Assembly (NCBI RefSeq): GCF_004912145.1
Contig: NZ_STGT01000007.1
Location: 140,301 to 204,300 of the forward strand
DNA: 64,000 nucleotides
Direction of reading: 5' to 3'
Source of the DNA: Peteryoungia rhizophila
GTDB taxonomy: Bacteria > Pseudomonadota > Alphaproteobacteria > Rhizobiales > Rhizobiaceae
This document shows, piece after piece, positions 35,280 through 44,293 of this stretch. Positions within the stretch are counted from its first letter, which is position 1. Every line of letters starts with the position of its first letter. Both the position numbers and the translations under genes were made by a program. Under the pieces are notes generated by a model that had not been told where the DNA came from, searched no databases, and worked only from the letters and a program-made list of their open reading frames with translations.

Positions 35280-35630
35280 AGAGGAGTTAGGTGAAGGCTT
35301 CTGTTGCCAGGTGCCTTCGGACCCCGCCTTAAGGGGCTAACCCTAAGGACTTAGAGCGGGTTTCCCGCACCACCGTTAGGCAGCGAGAGCGTAACCCTTA
35401 GCGTTGTTGTCGTTTGCAACTACACTTGTGACCCGATAACGGCGGTATCATGCCGAGCAAAAGTTCGATCTTTACGCCCTTGTCGATCCTATTTCGCCCC
35501 CATCAAAAGCCGGTCCGAAGAGACTTCGTCACCGACCGGTTTTTGGTGGAGGCGCCGGGTACCGCCCCCGGGTCCAATAGGTTTATTACATCGACCGTTT
35601 ATCGCCATATCCGGAGCAAGCCCCGGCAAG
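35280..35630 (-). ncRNA. ssrA: tmRNA, circularly permuted alphaproteobacterial type
   Basis: Read on the minus strand, the acceptor piece comes first and includes GGACCCGGGGGCGGTACCC (T-arm region) and the encoded CTCCACCA end near 35549. After an intervening hairpin, the coding piece begins GGGGGCGAAATAGGATCGAC (the CGCCTCC strand of the acceptor pairs with GGGGGC) and reaches the tag reading frame at 35377-35418. The frame encodes ANDNNAKGYALAA and ends in TAA. The tag ending in LAA is recognised by ClpXP and SspB. This order (acceptor piece, then coding piece) is the permuted form of alphaproteobacteria. Ends are approximate. Confidence 0.93.
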
Positions 35631-35633
35631 GCT

Positions 35634-35639
35634 GATATA
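35634..35639 (-). promoter_or_regulatory. Candidate -10 element of ssrA
   Basis: TATATC on the minus strand lies just upstream of the predicted 5' end of the tmRNA precursor. No clear -35 hexamer at 17 bases is seen, so this is only a candidate. Confidence 0.3.
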
Positions 35640-35804
35640 GGTGTTTCCGTCCCCGATGAAAAGAGGGCGGGCACACAATCGGACGGTCTCCGGTAAAATC
35701 CTTTGAGCGCCAGGCTGGTGATCGGGCGGGGAAAAACGATATGGCGGATTGGTTAAACGCCGCGTCGGCAGTAAACTGCGTCGAGACAAGACCGGGAATC
35801 GCCC

Positions 35805-36599
35805 ATGCACCAGTATCACGACCTCCTGCGCCATGTTCTGGACAATGGCAGCGATCGCGGCGATCGCACGGGCACCGGCACGCGCTCGGTCTTCGGCCAT
35901 CAGATGCGATTCGATCTCGCCGACGGGTTTCCGGTGATCACGACGAAGCGCCTGCATCTGAAGTCGATCATCCACGAACTGCTCTGGTTCCTGAAGGGCG
36001 ACACGAATATCGCCTATCTCAAGGCAAACGGCGTCAGCATCTGGGACGAATGGGCTGATGAGAACGGCGATCTTGGGCCGGTCTACGGTGCGCAGTGGCG
36101 CTCCTGGCCGGACTATGACGGCGGCCATATCGACCAGATGGCAAAGCTCGTCGAGAGCATCAAGACCAATCCGAATTCGCGTCGGCATATCGTCTCTGCC
36201 TGGAACCCGGCGCTGGTCGACGAGATGGCGTTGCCGCCCTGCCATTGCCTGTTCCAGTTCTACGTGGCGGATGGTCGGCTATCCTGCCAGCTCTACCAGC
36301 GCTCTGCCGATATCTTCCTTGGTGTACCCTTCAATATCGCGTCTTATGCCTTGCTGACGCTCATGGTGGCTCAGGTGACCGGGCTGGAGCCGGGCGACTT
36401 CGTGCATACACTGGGCGATGCGCATATCTATGCGAACCATTTCGACCAGGCGAAGCTGCAGCTGACTCGGACGCCGAAGGCTTTGCCTGTCATGAAGCTC
36501 AATCCGGAGGTCAAGGACCTGTTTTCCTTTGTCTATGAGGATTTCACCCTGATCGGCTATGAGGCCGATGCGAGCATCAAGGCGCCGATCGCCGTTTGA
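35805..36599 (+). CDS. thyA: Thymidylate synthase
   Basis: 264 residues, the normal length for ThyA, which methylates dUMP to dTMP using methylene-tetrahydrofolate. Signatures: 'DRTGTGTRSVFGHQMRFDL' (phosphate-binding Arg), catalytic Cys in PPCHCLFQFYV, QRSADIFLGVPFNIASY and HTLGDAHIYANHFDQ. The product dihydrofolate is recycled by the folA product encoded 23 bases downstream, and the two are very likely an operon. A weak GGGAATC precedes the ATG. Confidence 0.98.
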   Translation: MHQYHDLLRHVLDNGSDRGDRTGTGTRSVFGHQMRFDLADGFPVITTKRLHLKSIIHELLWFLKGDTNIAYLKANGVSIWDEWADENGDLGPVYGAQWRSWPDYDGGHIDQMAKLVESIKTNPNSRRHIVSAWNPALVDEMALPPCHCLFQFYVADGRLSCQLYQRSADIFLGVPFNIASYALLTLMVAQVTGLEPGDFVHTLGDAHIYANHFDQAKLQLTRTPKALPVMKLNPEVKDLFSFVYEDFTLIGYEADASIKAPIAV

Positions 36600-36622
36600 G
36601 GCGAAGCGAGGGCATATCAAGC

Positions 36623-37144
36623 ATGGCTCCCATCAAGATCGTCATCATCGTGGCCGTCTCGCAAAACGGCATCATCGGCCGCGATGGCGACATGCCGTGG
36701 AAGCTGTCGACGGACCTCAAGCGCTTCAAGGCGCTGAGCATGGGCAAGCCATTGGTGATGGGGCGAAAGACATTTGAATCCGTTGGATCGAAGCCACTGC
36801 CGGGACGCCCGCACATCATCGTCAGCCGCAGCAACGGCTTCGATATGCCCGGCGTGGAAAGCGCGGCGAGCCTGGAAGACGCGCTCGCCCGAGCGAAAAT
36901 CATCGCCCGTGAAACCGGCGTCGAGGAAGTCTGCGTGGTCGGCGGCGGCGAGATCTACCGCCAGGCGCTGGGACTGGCCGACATGCTGCATGTGACCCAT
37001 GTCGACACGATCGTCGATGGCGACACCACGTTCCCGCAGATCGATCCGCACGTGTTCGAGTTGATCGAGGAAGCGTCAATTCCGGCGGGCGAAAAGGACA
37101 ATTTCCCGACGCGCTACGCGATATACCGTCGCAGAAGCGCCTGA
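36623..37144 (+). CDS. folA: Dihydrofolate reductase
   Basis: 173 residues. DHFR signatures: 'VAVSQNGIIGRDGDMPWKLSTDLKRFK' (with the catalytic acidic residue in MPWKLSTD), 'KPLVMGRKTFESVG', 'GRPHIIVSR' and the NADPH-binding CVVGGGEIYRQAL. It regenerates tetrahydrofolate after the ThyA reaction. GAGGG upstream supports ATG 36623; the frame opens at 36596 with no support. Second gene of thyA-folA. Confidence 0.97.
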   Translation: MAPIKIVIIVAVSQNGIIGRDGDMPWKLSTDLKRFKALSMGKPLVMGRKTFESVGSKPLPGRPHIIVSRSNGFDMPGVESAASLEDALARAKIIARETGVEEVCVVGGGEIYRQALGLADMLHVTHVDTIVDGDTTFPQIDPHVFELIEEASIPAGEKDNFPTRYAIYRRRSA

Positions 37145-37190
37145 TAACGCAAAATTTGCCCTATCCCATGAAGAAGTTGGCATCCTCGCG

Positions 37191-37219
37191 TTGAAAGCAG
37201 GGGCGGCGGTACCTATAAC
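37191..37219 (+). promoter_or_regulatory. Candidate promoter of the hflK operon
   Basis: TTGAAA (37191-37196) and TATAAC (37214-37219) are separated by 17 bases, about 80 bases before the hflK start. This fits a sigma70-like promoter. The CC before TATAAC and the G-TTGAAA also allow a heat-shock (RpoH) type reading. Confidence 0.4.
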
Positions 37220-37296
37220 CCTCTGGAACCTCATGCATGTCGGTCGATCGACCAGCGGGCGGGGGACTTGGGAGCTTTTACAGCAAAGAGGTACTG

Positions 37297-38430
37297 ATGC
37301 CCTGGAGCAATCAAAACGGCGGCGGCGGCGGTCCATGGGGCGGCGGCGGTGGCGGCGGTAACAATCAGGGTCCCTGGGGGCAGGGGCCGAACCGGCCACG
37401 CGGTAGCGGCGGCGGTGGTGGTGGCAATCAGCCCCCGGATCTCGAGGATCTCATCCGTCGGGGCCAGGATCGTCTCAAGAATGTCGTGCCCGGTGGTTTC
37501 AATGGTGGCGTCTTCGTCATCATCGGCATCGTGCTCGTCGCTTTCTGGGCCATGCAGTCGATCTACACCGTACAGCCCGACGAGCGCGGTGTGGAGCTTC
37601 GCTTCGGCAAGCCGAAGGAAGAAATCTCCATGCCCGGCCTGCATTTCCATCTCTGGCCGGTCGAATCGGTCGAGATCGTCAAGGTCACCGAGCAGCAGCA
37701 GAATGTCGGCAGCCGTCCGACGTCTAACAATCCGGGCGCCGGCCTGATGCTCAGCGGCGACCAGAACATCGTGAGCGTGCAGTTCTCGGTGCTGTTCACG
37801 GTTTCCGATCCGCAGGCCTTCCTCTTCAATCTGGAAGATCCGTCGCAGACGCTGCAGCAGGTTGCTGAAAGCGCCATGCGTGAAGTCGTCGGTCGACGTC
37901 CGGCCCAGGACGTCTTCCGCGACAATCGTGAGGAAATCTCCACGCAGGTCCGCGCTATCATCCAGGGCACCATGGACACCTATGGCTCAGGCATCGCGAT
38001 CAACGCGGTTCCGATCGAAGATGCGGCACCTCCGCGCGAAGTGGCCGAGGCTTTCGAAGAAGTCCAGCGTGCACAGCAGGACGAGGACCGTTTCGTCGAA
38101 GAAGCCAACCAGTATGCCAACCAGCGTCTCGGTCAGGCCCGCGGTCAGTCGGCACAGATCCGCGAAGAGGCAGCTGCCTACAAGGATCAGGTCGTCAAGG
38201 AAGCCGAGGGTGAGGCGCAGCGCTTCATCTCGATCTATGACGAATACGTCAAGGCACCCGACGTCACGCGCCAGCGCATCTATCTGGAAACCATGGAGAA
38301 TGTCCTGCGCAACTCGAACAAGGTGATCATGGGCGATCAGCAGGGTGTCGTCCCTTACCTGCCGCTCAACGAACTCATGCGCCAGCCGGGCAATCAGGGC
38401 GCAGGCCAGTCGTCGACGGGAGGGAACTGA
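37297..38430 (+). CDS. hflK: FtsH protease activity modulator HflK
   Basis: 377 residues, a stomatin/prohibitin-like (band 7) protein. A Gly/Asn/Pro-rich N-terminus (residues 1-47) is followed by a membrane helix (about 69-90), the band 7 domain (about 90-260) and a long coiled coil with EEANQYANQRLGQARGQSAQIREEA. With HflC it forms a large complex around FtsH in the inner membrane that tunes membrane protein degradation. AGAGG supports the start. It is followed at once by hflC. Confidence 0.96.
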   Translation: MPWSNQNGGGGGPWGGGGGGGNNQGPWGQGPNRPRGSGGGGGGNQPPDLEDLIRRGQDRLKNVVPGGFNGGVFVIIGIVLVAFWAMQSIYTVQPDERGVELRFGKPKEEISMPGLHFHLWPVESVEIVKVTEQQQNVGSRPTSNNPGAGLMLSGDQNIVSVQFSVLFTVSDPQAFLFNLEDPSQTLQQVAESAMREVVGRRPAQDVFRDNREEISTQVRAIIQGTMDTYGSGIAINAVPIEDAAPPREVAEAFEEVQRAQQDEDRFVEEANQYANQRLGQARGQSAQIREEAAAYKDQVVKEAEGEAQRFISIYDEYVKAPDVTRQRIYLETMENVLRNSNKVIMGDQQGVVPYLPLNELMRQPGNQGAGQSSTGGN

Positions 38431-38431
38431 G

Positions 38432-39382
38432 ATGAATAATCGTCTTCCCTATTTCCTCATAGCCATCGGCGTCGCGCTATTCTTCCTCTATTCGTCGATC
38501 TTCGTGGTCAACGAACGCGAGCAGGCGCTCGTGCTGCGCTTCGGTCAAATCCAGGACGTGAAGGACGAGCCGGGCCTCTACTTCAAGCTGCCCTTCGCCT
38601 TCATCGATGCCGACCGCGTCCAGTATGTCGAAGACCGCGCATTGCGCTTCGACTTGCCGAACATCCGCGTGCAGGTCCGCGGCGGTGCATTCTATGAAGT
38701 GGATGCCTTCGCAGTCTACCGCATCACCGATGCCCGTCGCTTCCGTGAAACGGTCTCGGCCGATCGGGACGCCGCTGAATCGCGTCTGCGCACCCGTCTC
38801 GATGCGGCACTCCGCCGCGTCTATGGTCTGCGCAACTTCGATGCGGCACTGTCCGAAGAGCGTGGTTCGATGATGTCGGACGTTCGCGACGATCTCCAGG
38901 CTGCGGCCGAAAGCCTTGGCCTGCAGGTCACGGATGTCCGCATCCGCCGCACCGACCTTACGCAAGAAGTCTCGCAACAGACCTTCGAGCGCATGAAGGC
39001 CGAACGTCTTGCCGAGGCGGAACTGATCCGCGCCCGGGGTAACGAAGAAGGCCAGCGTCGCCGGGCGATCGCCGACCGTCAGGTCGTCGAGCTGCAGGCC
39101 GAAGCGCAGCGTGATTCGGAAATCCTGCGCGGTGAGGGCGATGCTCAACGCAACAGCATCTTTGCTGACGCTTTCCAGCGGGATCCGAACTTCTTCGAGT
39201 TCTATCGCTCGATGCGCGCTTATGTTGCTTCGATGAGCAATCAGGGGACCACGATGGTTCTCTCTCCGGACAGCGACTTCTTCCGCTTCTTCAACAACGG
39301 AGTGGGGACTGGTGGCGCCGGACAGACGGCACCGACACCGGGTGCACCGGCGGCACCGCCGGCGGCGGCGGTCGGCAACTGA
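38432..39382 (+). CDS. hflC: FtsH protease activity modulator HflC
   Basis: 316 residues: an N-terminal membrane helix (about 7-27), the band 7 domain ('VVNEREQALVLRFGQIQDVKDEPGLYFKLPF'), a coiled coil with 'RMKAERLAEAELIRARGNEEGQRRRAIADRQ', and an Ala/Pro-rich C-terminus. It pairs with HflK around FtsH. GGGAGGGAACTGAG before the ATG, one base after the hflK stop, shows tight coupling. Confidence 0.96.
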   Translation: MNNRLPYFLIAIGVALFFLYSSIFVVNEREQALVLRFGQIQDVKDEPGLYFKLPFAFIDADRVQYVEDRALRFDLPNIRVQVRGGAFYEVDAFAVYRITDARRFRETVSADRDAAESRLRTRLDAALRRVYGLRNFDAALSEERGSMMSDVRDDLQAAAESLGLQVTDVRIRRTDLTQEVSQQTFERMKAERLAEAELIRARGNEEGQRRRAIADRQVVELQAEAQRDSEILRGEGDAQRNSIFADAFQRDPNFFEFYRSMRAYVASMSNQGTTMVLSPDSDFFRFFNNGVGTGGAGQTAPTPGAPAAPPAAAVGN

Positions 39383-39386
39383 CACG

Positions 39387-39572
39387 ATGGATGACCTGTT
39401 CGCAGGGATCGCCATCTTTCTGATCATCGAGGGGCTGGCCTATGCGCTGGCCCCTCGTTTTCTTGTGCGGATGGCACGCCTCTTGCCACATATCCCGGAA
39501 GACCAGTTGCGCCTTGTCGGGCTGACCGCTGTCACTTTCGGCGCGGCAATCCTGTGGGTGTTGCGCGGCTGA
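39387..39572 (+). CDS. DUF2065 (YjeT-like) small membrane protein
   Basis: 61 residues with two membrane helices ('LFAGIAIFLIIEGLAYALAP' and 'LVGLTAVTFGAAILWVLRG'). This is DUF2065, a family usually found right after hflC. It starts four bases after the hflC stop, so it is translated with it. A role in FtsH-HflKC function is only suspected from context. Confidence 0.93.
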   Translation: MDDLFAGIAIFLIIEGLAYALAPRFLVRMARLLPHIPEDQLRLVGLTAVTFGAAILWVLRG

Positions 39573-39681
39573 CAAGATCTGGTCGCAAGCGGCAGATAGA
39601 CCTATTCCGGGAATTGTGATTTTGCCTGCGCCCAAACCGCCTTATGTTCAGCAAGAGCCCAGACAATCAGTGAGGAAGCCG

Positions 39682-41292
39682 ATGATGAAACCTGCCCGCA
39701 CGTCGCGAACGATCCTGTCGGCACTCCTCATGGGTACGGCGCTTGCCGTCTCCCCGATCTTGGCTCTTCAGCCCGTTCATGCGCAGCAGGGCCCCGAATC
39801 GGTGGCCGATCTCGCAAGCGGCCTGCTGGGCGCTGTCGTCAACATTTCCACCTCCCAGAGTGTCGCCGAGGAAGGCGACGGTCCCTTGCCGCAGGTGCCG
39901 GAGGGCTCTCCGTTCCAGGAGTTGTTCGAAGATTTCTACAAGAATCGTGAAAGCGGCCCTGGTAACAACCGGGTCAATTCGCTCGGCTCGGGCTTCGTCA
40001 TCGATCCGACCGGCTTCATCGTGACAAACAATCACGTCATCGAGAACGCCGATGACATCGAGGTCATTTTCTCGGACGGATCGAAGCTGAAGGCCAAACT
40101 GATCGGGACGGACACCAAGACCGATCTTTCCGTGCTCAAGGTCGAGCCGCCAGAGCCTCTGACTTCGGTCAAGTTCGGTGATTCGCGCACGATGCGGATC
40201 GGCGACTGGGTCATGGCGATCGGCAACCCGTTCGGTCTTGGCGGGTCGGTCACCGTGGGCATCATCTCGGCCAGTGGGCGCAACATCAATGCCGGCCCTT
40301 ATGACAACTTTATCCAGACCGATGCGGCCATCAACAAGGGCAATTCCGGCGGCCCGCTGTTCAACATGAGCGGTGAGGTCATCGGGATCAACACGGCGAT
40401 TATTTCGCCGAGCGGTGGGTCGATCGGTATAGGTTTTGCTGTGCCGACCGAGCTTGCGCAGAACATCGTCAATCAGCTGATCGAATTCGGCGAGACACGC
40501 CGCGGCTGGCTCGGCGTACGCATTCAGCCCGTCTCAGACGAGGTTGCCGAAAGCATGAAGATCGGACGCGCCCGGGGCGCTCTGATCAGCGGCATCGTCG
40601 AAGGCGGGCCTGTTGCCACTGGTCCGATCCAGGTCGGCGACATCGTCACGAGCTTCAATGGCCGTCCGATCGTCGAAACACGCGATCTGACCCGTATCGT
40701 TGCGGAAAGCCCGATTGGAGAGCCGGTTGATGTGGTGATCCTTCGAGATGGCAAGGAGCAGACGGTGAAGGTGACGCTCGGTCGTCTGGAGGACGACGAG
40801 GTGGCCAGCAACGAGACGGAAGCGGAAACCACCGTCGAGCCGAATGAAGAGGGGACCGCACCCGATGGGGATGGCCAGGATGATCCGGCGACACCGCCGA
40901 CCGATCAGCCGATGCCGGAAGATCCGACCCCCGATGCCGATGAAGGAACTGAGCAAACAACACCGCCTCAGGACGAGGCCAGCGCGCCGGTGACCGAGGG
41001 CCTGATCGGGGTCGAACTTTCTGCGCTCGACGATGCGAACCGGGTCAGTTTCTCGATCGCCGAAGGCGTCGAGGGAGTTCTCATCACGCGTGTGCTTCCC
41101 GGCTCCAAGGCGGAAGGCAAGGGGCTCAAGGTCGGTGAAGTGATTGTCGAAGTGGCGCAGGAATTCATGAAGACGCCGCAGCAGGTGGCAGAGAAGCTGA
41201 CCAGCATCAAGGGCGAGGGGCGCCGCAGTGGCTACCTGATGATCGCGGACAAGGATGGCAATCTGCGCCTTGTCGCAGTCCCGCTCGAATAG
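39682..41292 (+). CDS. degP: DegP/HtrA family periplasmic serine protease
   Basis: 536 residues. Signal peptide (about 1-34, ending VHAQ), trypsin-like domain with catalytic triad H118 (TNNHVIEN), D148 (TDLSVLKV) and S222 (KGNSGGPLF), then PDZ1 (RRGWLGVRI…) and PDZ2 near the C-terminus. Between the PDZ domains lies an acidic, Pro/Thr/Glu-rich linker of about 60 residues that is longer than in E. coli DegP. It degrades misfolded envelope proteins. Two adjacent ATGs (39682, 39685) follow GAGGAAG. It follows hflK-hflC-DUF2065, so the cluster covers membrane and periplasmic quality control. Confidence 0.95.
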   Translation: MMKPARTSRTILSALLMGTALAVSPILALQPVHAQQGPESVADLASGLLGAVVNISTSQSVAEEGDGPLPQVPEGSPFQELFEDFYKNRESGPGNNRVNSLGSGFVIDPTGFIVTNNHVIENADDIEVIFSDGSKLKAKLIGTDTKTDLSVLKVEPPEPLTSVKFGDSRTMRIGDWVMAIGNPFGLGGSVTVGIISASGRNINAGPYDNFIQTDAAINKGNSGGPLFNMSGEVIGINTAIISPSGGSIGIGFAVPTELAQNIVNQLIEFGETRRGWLGVRIQPVSDEVAESMKIGRARGALISGIVEGGPVATGPIQVGDIVTSFNGRPIVETRDLTRIVAESPIGEPVDVVILRDGKEQTVKVTLGRLEDDEVASNETEAETTVEPNEEGTAPDGDGQDDPATPPTDQPMPEDPTPDADEGTEQTTPPQDEASAPVTEGLIGVELSALDDANRVSFSIAEGVEGVLITRVLPGSKAEGKGLKVGEVIVEVAQEFMKTPQQVAEKLTSIKGEGRRSGYLMIADKDGNLRLVAVPLE

Positions 41293-41295
41293 AGG

Positions 41296-43671
41296 TCAGG
41301 CGTACAGGCGCTGTACGGCGTCGCCATTTTCTTGGAGATAGGCCTCGAACCCGTCGATCTGCATTGGACGGCCTACGAGGTATCCCTGGATCTCGCCGCA
41401 TCCGAGCTGCCGGAGCAGGTCGAACTGGCCCTTGGTCTCGACCCCTTCGGCCGCCACGCTCATGCGCAGATCACGCGCAAGCCTGATCACCGCTTCGACA
41501 ATCGCCCGGCTGTCCGGGTTGGTTTCGAGATCGGTGATGAAGGACTGGTCGATCTTCAGCTTGTCGAAATGGTAGCGGCGTAAGTAGCTGAGCGACGAGA
41601 AGCCTGTCCCGAAATCGTCGAGGGCTATTCTTAGCCCGAGGCGAGACAGCGACTGAAGTGTCTCCTCCACGCCAATAGAGCTTTCCATCAGCAAGCTTTC
41701 GGTGACTTCGAGCTCGAGCCGATGCGTGGGTAGCCCGCTCTGCTTGAGCGCGGCCTCGACGAGAGGAAGGAGGCCTGGGCCCATGAACTGGCGTGAGGAC
41801 AGGTTCACGGCGATCCGGATATGGTCTGGCCAGCTGGCTGCTTGCGTGCAGGCCCGGCGCAGCACCCAGCTGCCGATGGCGCCGATCTGGCCCGTTTCCT
41901 CCGCGATGGGAATGAACTCGCCGGGGCTGATCGCTCCCAGTGTCGGATGGTTCCAGCGGACGAGAGCTTCTGCACAGACGACGCGTCGAGTTTGTGCATC
42001 GACGAGCGGCTGGTAGTTGATGTCGAGTTTTCCCTCGGCGATTGCCAGAGCCAGTTCGCGTTCGATGAGGCTGCGACGTCGAGCTGCCGCATCCAGGGTG
42101 CTGTCGAAGAAGCGATAGCGGTTCCGCCCGTCGGCCTTTGCACGGTAGAGCGCGAGATCGGCATTGCGCATCAGCTGGTCAGGCTCGGTGCCGTCGATCG
42201 GCGCGCAGGCGATGCCGATACTGACGCCGATATGGGCGGAGCCTGAACGCAAGGTGATGGGTTTTTGAAGATTGTCGATGATCCTCGCGGCGAGGCTCGC
42301 GGCACTTCGCGGATCGTCTCCTGACAGGTGTAGAATGGCGAATTCATCACCGCCGATGCGAGCAAGGGTGTTGGTTTCGCCGCAGAGCTGGCTGAGGATG
42401 CTCGCGACGACGCGGAGCAGTTCGTCGCCTCCGGCATGTCCGAGATTGTCATTGATCTGCTTGAAGCGATCGAGGTCGAGAACGAGGACGGAAAACGGGT
42501 CGCCGTGGCGTTCGAAGCGGGAGACAGCGCGGGCAAAGTCCTCGGCCAGCATGACCCGGTTGCCGACCTCGGTCAGAGGATCGTGACGGGCCATGTGCTC
42601 GATGCGCAGCCGGCTCTCACGGCTTGCGGTCACGTCGCGCCCGACGCCGCGATATCCGTTGAAATTGCCTTTGTCATCCTGGATCGCCTTGGCCGTCAGC
42701 GACCAGATCGCCAGCTCTCCACCCAACTCGACACAGATGTCCTGGTCGCGAAACGACTGGCGTTTTTCCAGGCATGCGACGAAATTCTGGCGACAGTCGA
42801 AGCCGTCTACTCCGACCGATGAGAACGGGATGATATTGATCAGCGGTTTGCCTACCACCATGGCCTCGGGCACCTGCAGCTGCTCGTAGAAGCGTATCGA
42901 TGCCCGCTCCATGTTCATGTCGTGATCGACGCCCCAGAGCCAGTCGGCAGCATTTTCTTCGAAGTCGTTCAAGAGAAGGTTGATGACGTCACGTTGCTCG
43001 TCGGCGGCAAGCTTTGCCCGGACGCGTTCGGTGAGGCTGTTGCAGACTGCCAGAGAGGAGCGGATGATGATGGCGGCAAAGACCAGATAGAGGACTAAGA
43101 GATAGGCTTCGAGGACCGATGGTTCCCGGGACAGCGCAATCGCCGCGCCGACCGCGATCGTGCTGCAGAAGACGATCGATGCGGGCGGAACCGTCGCCAG
43201 CGCGAAACCACCGCCGCCGGCCATGCCGACCGTCAGGGCAATCAGCACCATTCTCTGTGTTTCGTCGGCTGTGTGATAGGCGACAATGTCGAGCGCTGCC
43301 CATAGGGCACTCAGGAAGAAGGCATAGACGACCGCACGAATCGTGCCGCGCATGCTGGCCCGCTCCCTGGCACCTCGCTTGCGGTTACGCCACCACGAAT
43401 AGCTCGTGTAAAGCGCAACGGCGCAAATGAGAATGCAGATGATGGAAACGGACGTCGATGACGGGCTGTCCTGGAATGCGAACAGGGTCAGGATCGCGTT
43501 GCACAGGTTCGCTGACATCATCCAGGGGGTGGTAGCCCCCATGACGGAAAGGCGGATTGCCCGAATGCGCGATGCTTCGTCCGCTGTCTGCCCACTCTCT
43601 CCGAGGCGCAGGAAGCGGTCGACCATGCCTGCAACGGGAGCTGCTATACGCGCCGGGATCGTTTTGTCCAT
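41296..43671 (-). CDS. GGDEF-EAL cyclic-di-GMP signalling protein
   Basis: 791 residues. The N-terminal half has about six membrane helices, a PAS-like domain follows (about 230-350), then GGDEF (RIGGDEFAIL intact) and EAL (EALVRWNHP, ELEVTESLL, ALDDFGTGFSSLSYL, KIDQSF, EGVET all present). Both catalytic sites look intact, so it could make or destroy c-di-GMP. The RxxD inhibitory site expected five residues before GGDEF is missing, which suggests no product feedback. Convergent with degP, three bases apart. No clear ribosome binding site at the ATG 43671. Confidence 0.94.
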   Translation of the reverse strand: MDKTIPARIAAPVAGMVDRFLRLGESGQTADEASRIRAIRLSVMGATTPWMMSANLCNAILTLFAFQDSPSSTSVSIICILICAVALYTSYSWWRNRKRGARERASMRGTIRAVVYAFFLSALWAALDIVAYHTADETQRMVLIALTVGMAGGGGFALATVPPASIVFCSTIAVGAAIALSREPSVLEAYLLVLYLVFAAIIIRSSLAVCNSLTERVRAKLAADEQRDVINLLLNDFEENAADWLWGVDHDMNMERASIRFYEQLQVPEAMVVGKPLINIIPFSSVGVDGFDCRQNFVACLEKRQSFRDQDICVELGGELAIWSLTAKAIQDDKGNFNGYRGVGRDVTASRESRLRIEHMARHDPLTEVGNRVMLAEDFARAVSRFERHGDPFSVLVLDLDRFKQINDNLGHAGGDELLRVVASILSQLCGETNTLARIGGDEFAILHLSGDDPRSAASLAARIIDNLQKPITLRSGSAHIGVSIGIACAPIDGTEPDQLMRNADLALYRAKADGRNRYRFFDSTLDAAARRRSLIERELALAIAEGKLDINYQPLVDAQTRRVVCAEALVRWNHPTLGAISPGEFIPIAEETGQIGAIGSWVLRRACTQAASWPDHIRIAVNLSSRQFMGPGLLPLVEAALKQSGLPTHRLELEVTESLLMESSIGVEETLQSLSRLGLRIALDDFGTGFSSLSYLRRYHFDKLKIDQSFITDLETNPDSRAIVEAVIRLARDLRMSVAAEGVETKGQFDLLRQLGCGEIQGYLVGRPMQIDGFEAYLQENGDAVQRLYA

Positions 43672-43710
43672 GGCACAATATTTAGCATCTACTTTTTAAG
43701 TCTGTGTAAA

Positions 43711-44283
43711 TTAGTCGTTTCGTGTTTTTCGTATCTCGGGAATTATCGCGCTGATCCGATACAATACGTGCCGTTTCAGATGAGGGTGTGTGTCCGGCAC
43801 TTTGGGGTGGTTGAAGTCCCGATCCCCGAGATGCTCCATGCCGAGACGCCGCATGACGGCAATCGAACGTTCATTGTTGTGGACGGCGAAGGCGTAGATT
43901 TCGGCAAGGCCCAAGGTGGTGAGGCCATGTGCGAGAAGCTTTTCCGCAGCTTCTGTGACATACCCCTTTCCCCAGAAGCGTGTCGCAAGACGCCAGCCGA
44001 TTTCGACGGATCCGTCCGGCAGGATTTCTGGGGGCTCGACCTCGGATAGGCCGCAGAAGCCCATGGCTTCGTCGGTGCTGCGATCGGCAAGCGCATAGAA
44101 GCCCAGGCCTGTCTCCGTGATCATGTCGCGATTGCGGTCGAAGAGCAGGTCGCATTCGGCGTGGCTGCGCCGAAACGGAAAGAAGGTCATGACCTTCTCG
44201 TCCCTGTTGATCTCGCGAAACAGGTTTCGGTCATCGTCCCGCCAATTGCGAAGTGTGAGCCGCTCTGTCTCAACGATGATCAT
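43711..44283 (-). CDS. GNAT family N-acetyltransferase (RimJ/RimL type)
   Basis: 190 residues. 'MIIVETERLTLRNWRDDDRNLF' is the standard N-terminus of the RimJ/RimL-like group, followed by the acetyl-CoA binding segment 'GWRLATRFWGKGYVTEAAEKLL' and the C-terminal 'VHNNERSIAVMRRLGMEHLG'. Such enzymes acetylate protein N-termini or small amines; the substrate is not known. The ATG at 44283 is ten bases after the serB stop, so the two are probably cotranscribed. Confidence 0.92.
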   Translation of the reverse strand: MIIVETERLTLRNWRDDDRNLFREINRDEKVMTFFPFRRSHAECDLLFDRNRDMITETGLGFYALADRSTDEAMGFCGLSEVEPPEILPDGSVEIGWRLATRFWGKGYVTEAAEKLLAHGLTTLGLAEIYAFAVHNNERSIAVMRRLGMEHLGDRDFNHPKVPDTHPHLKRHVLYRISAIIPEIRKTRND

Positions 44284-44293
44284 GGGAGGCCTG

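Noticed and set aside
35450..35674. Short protein frames in the tmRNA region
   Set aside because: They overlap the RNA gene's structured parts and have no start signals.
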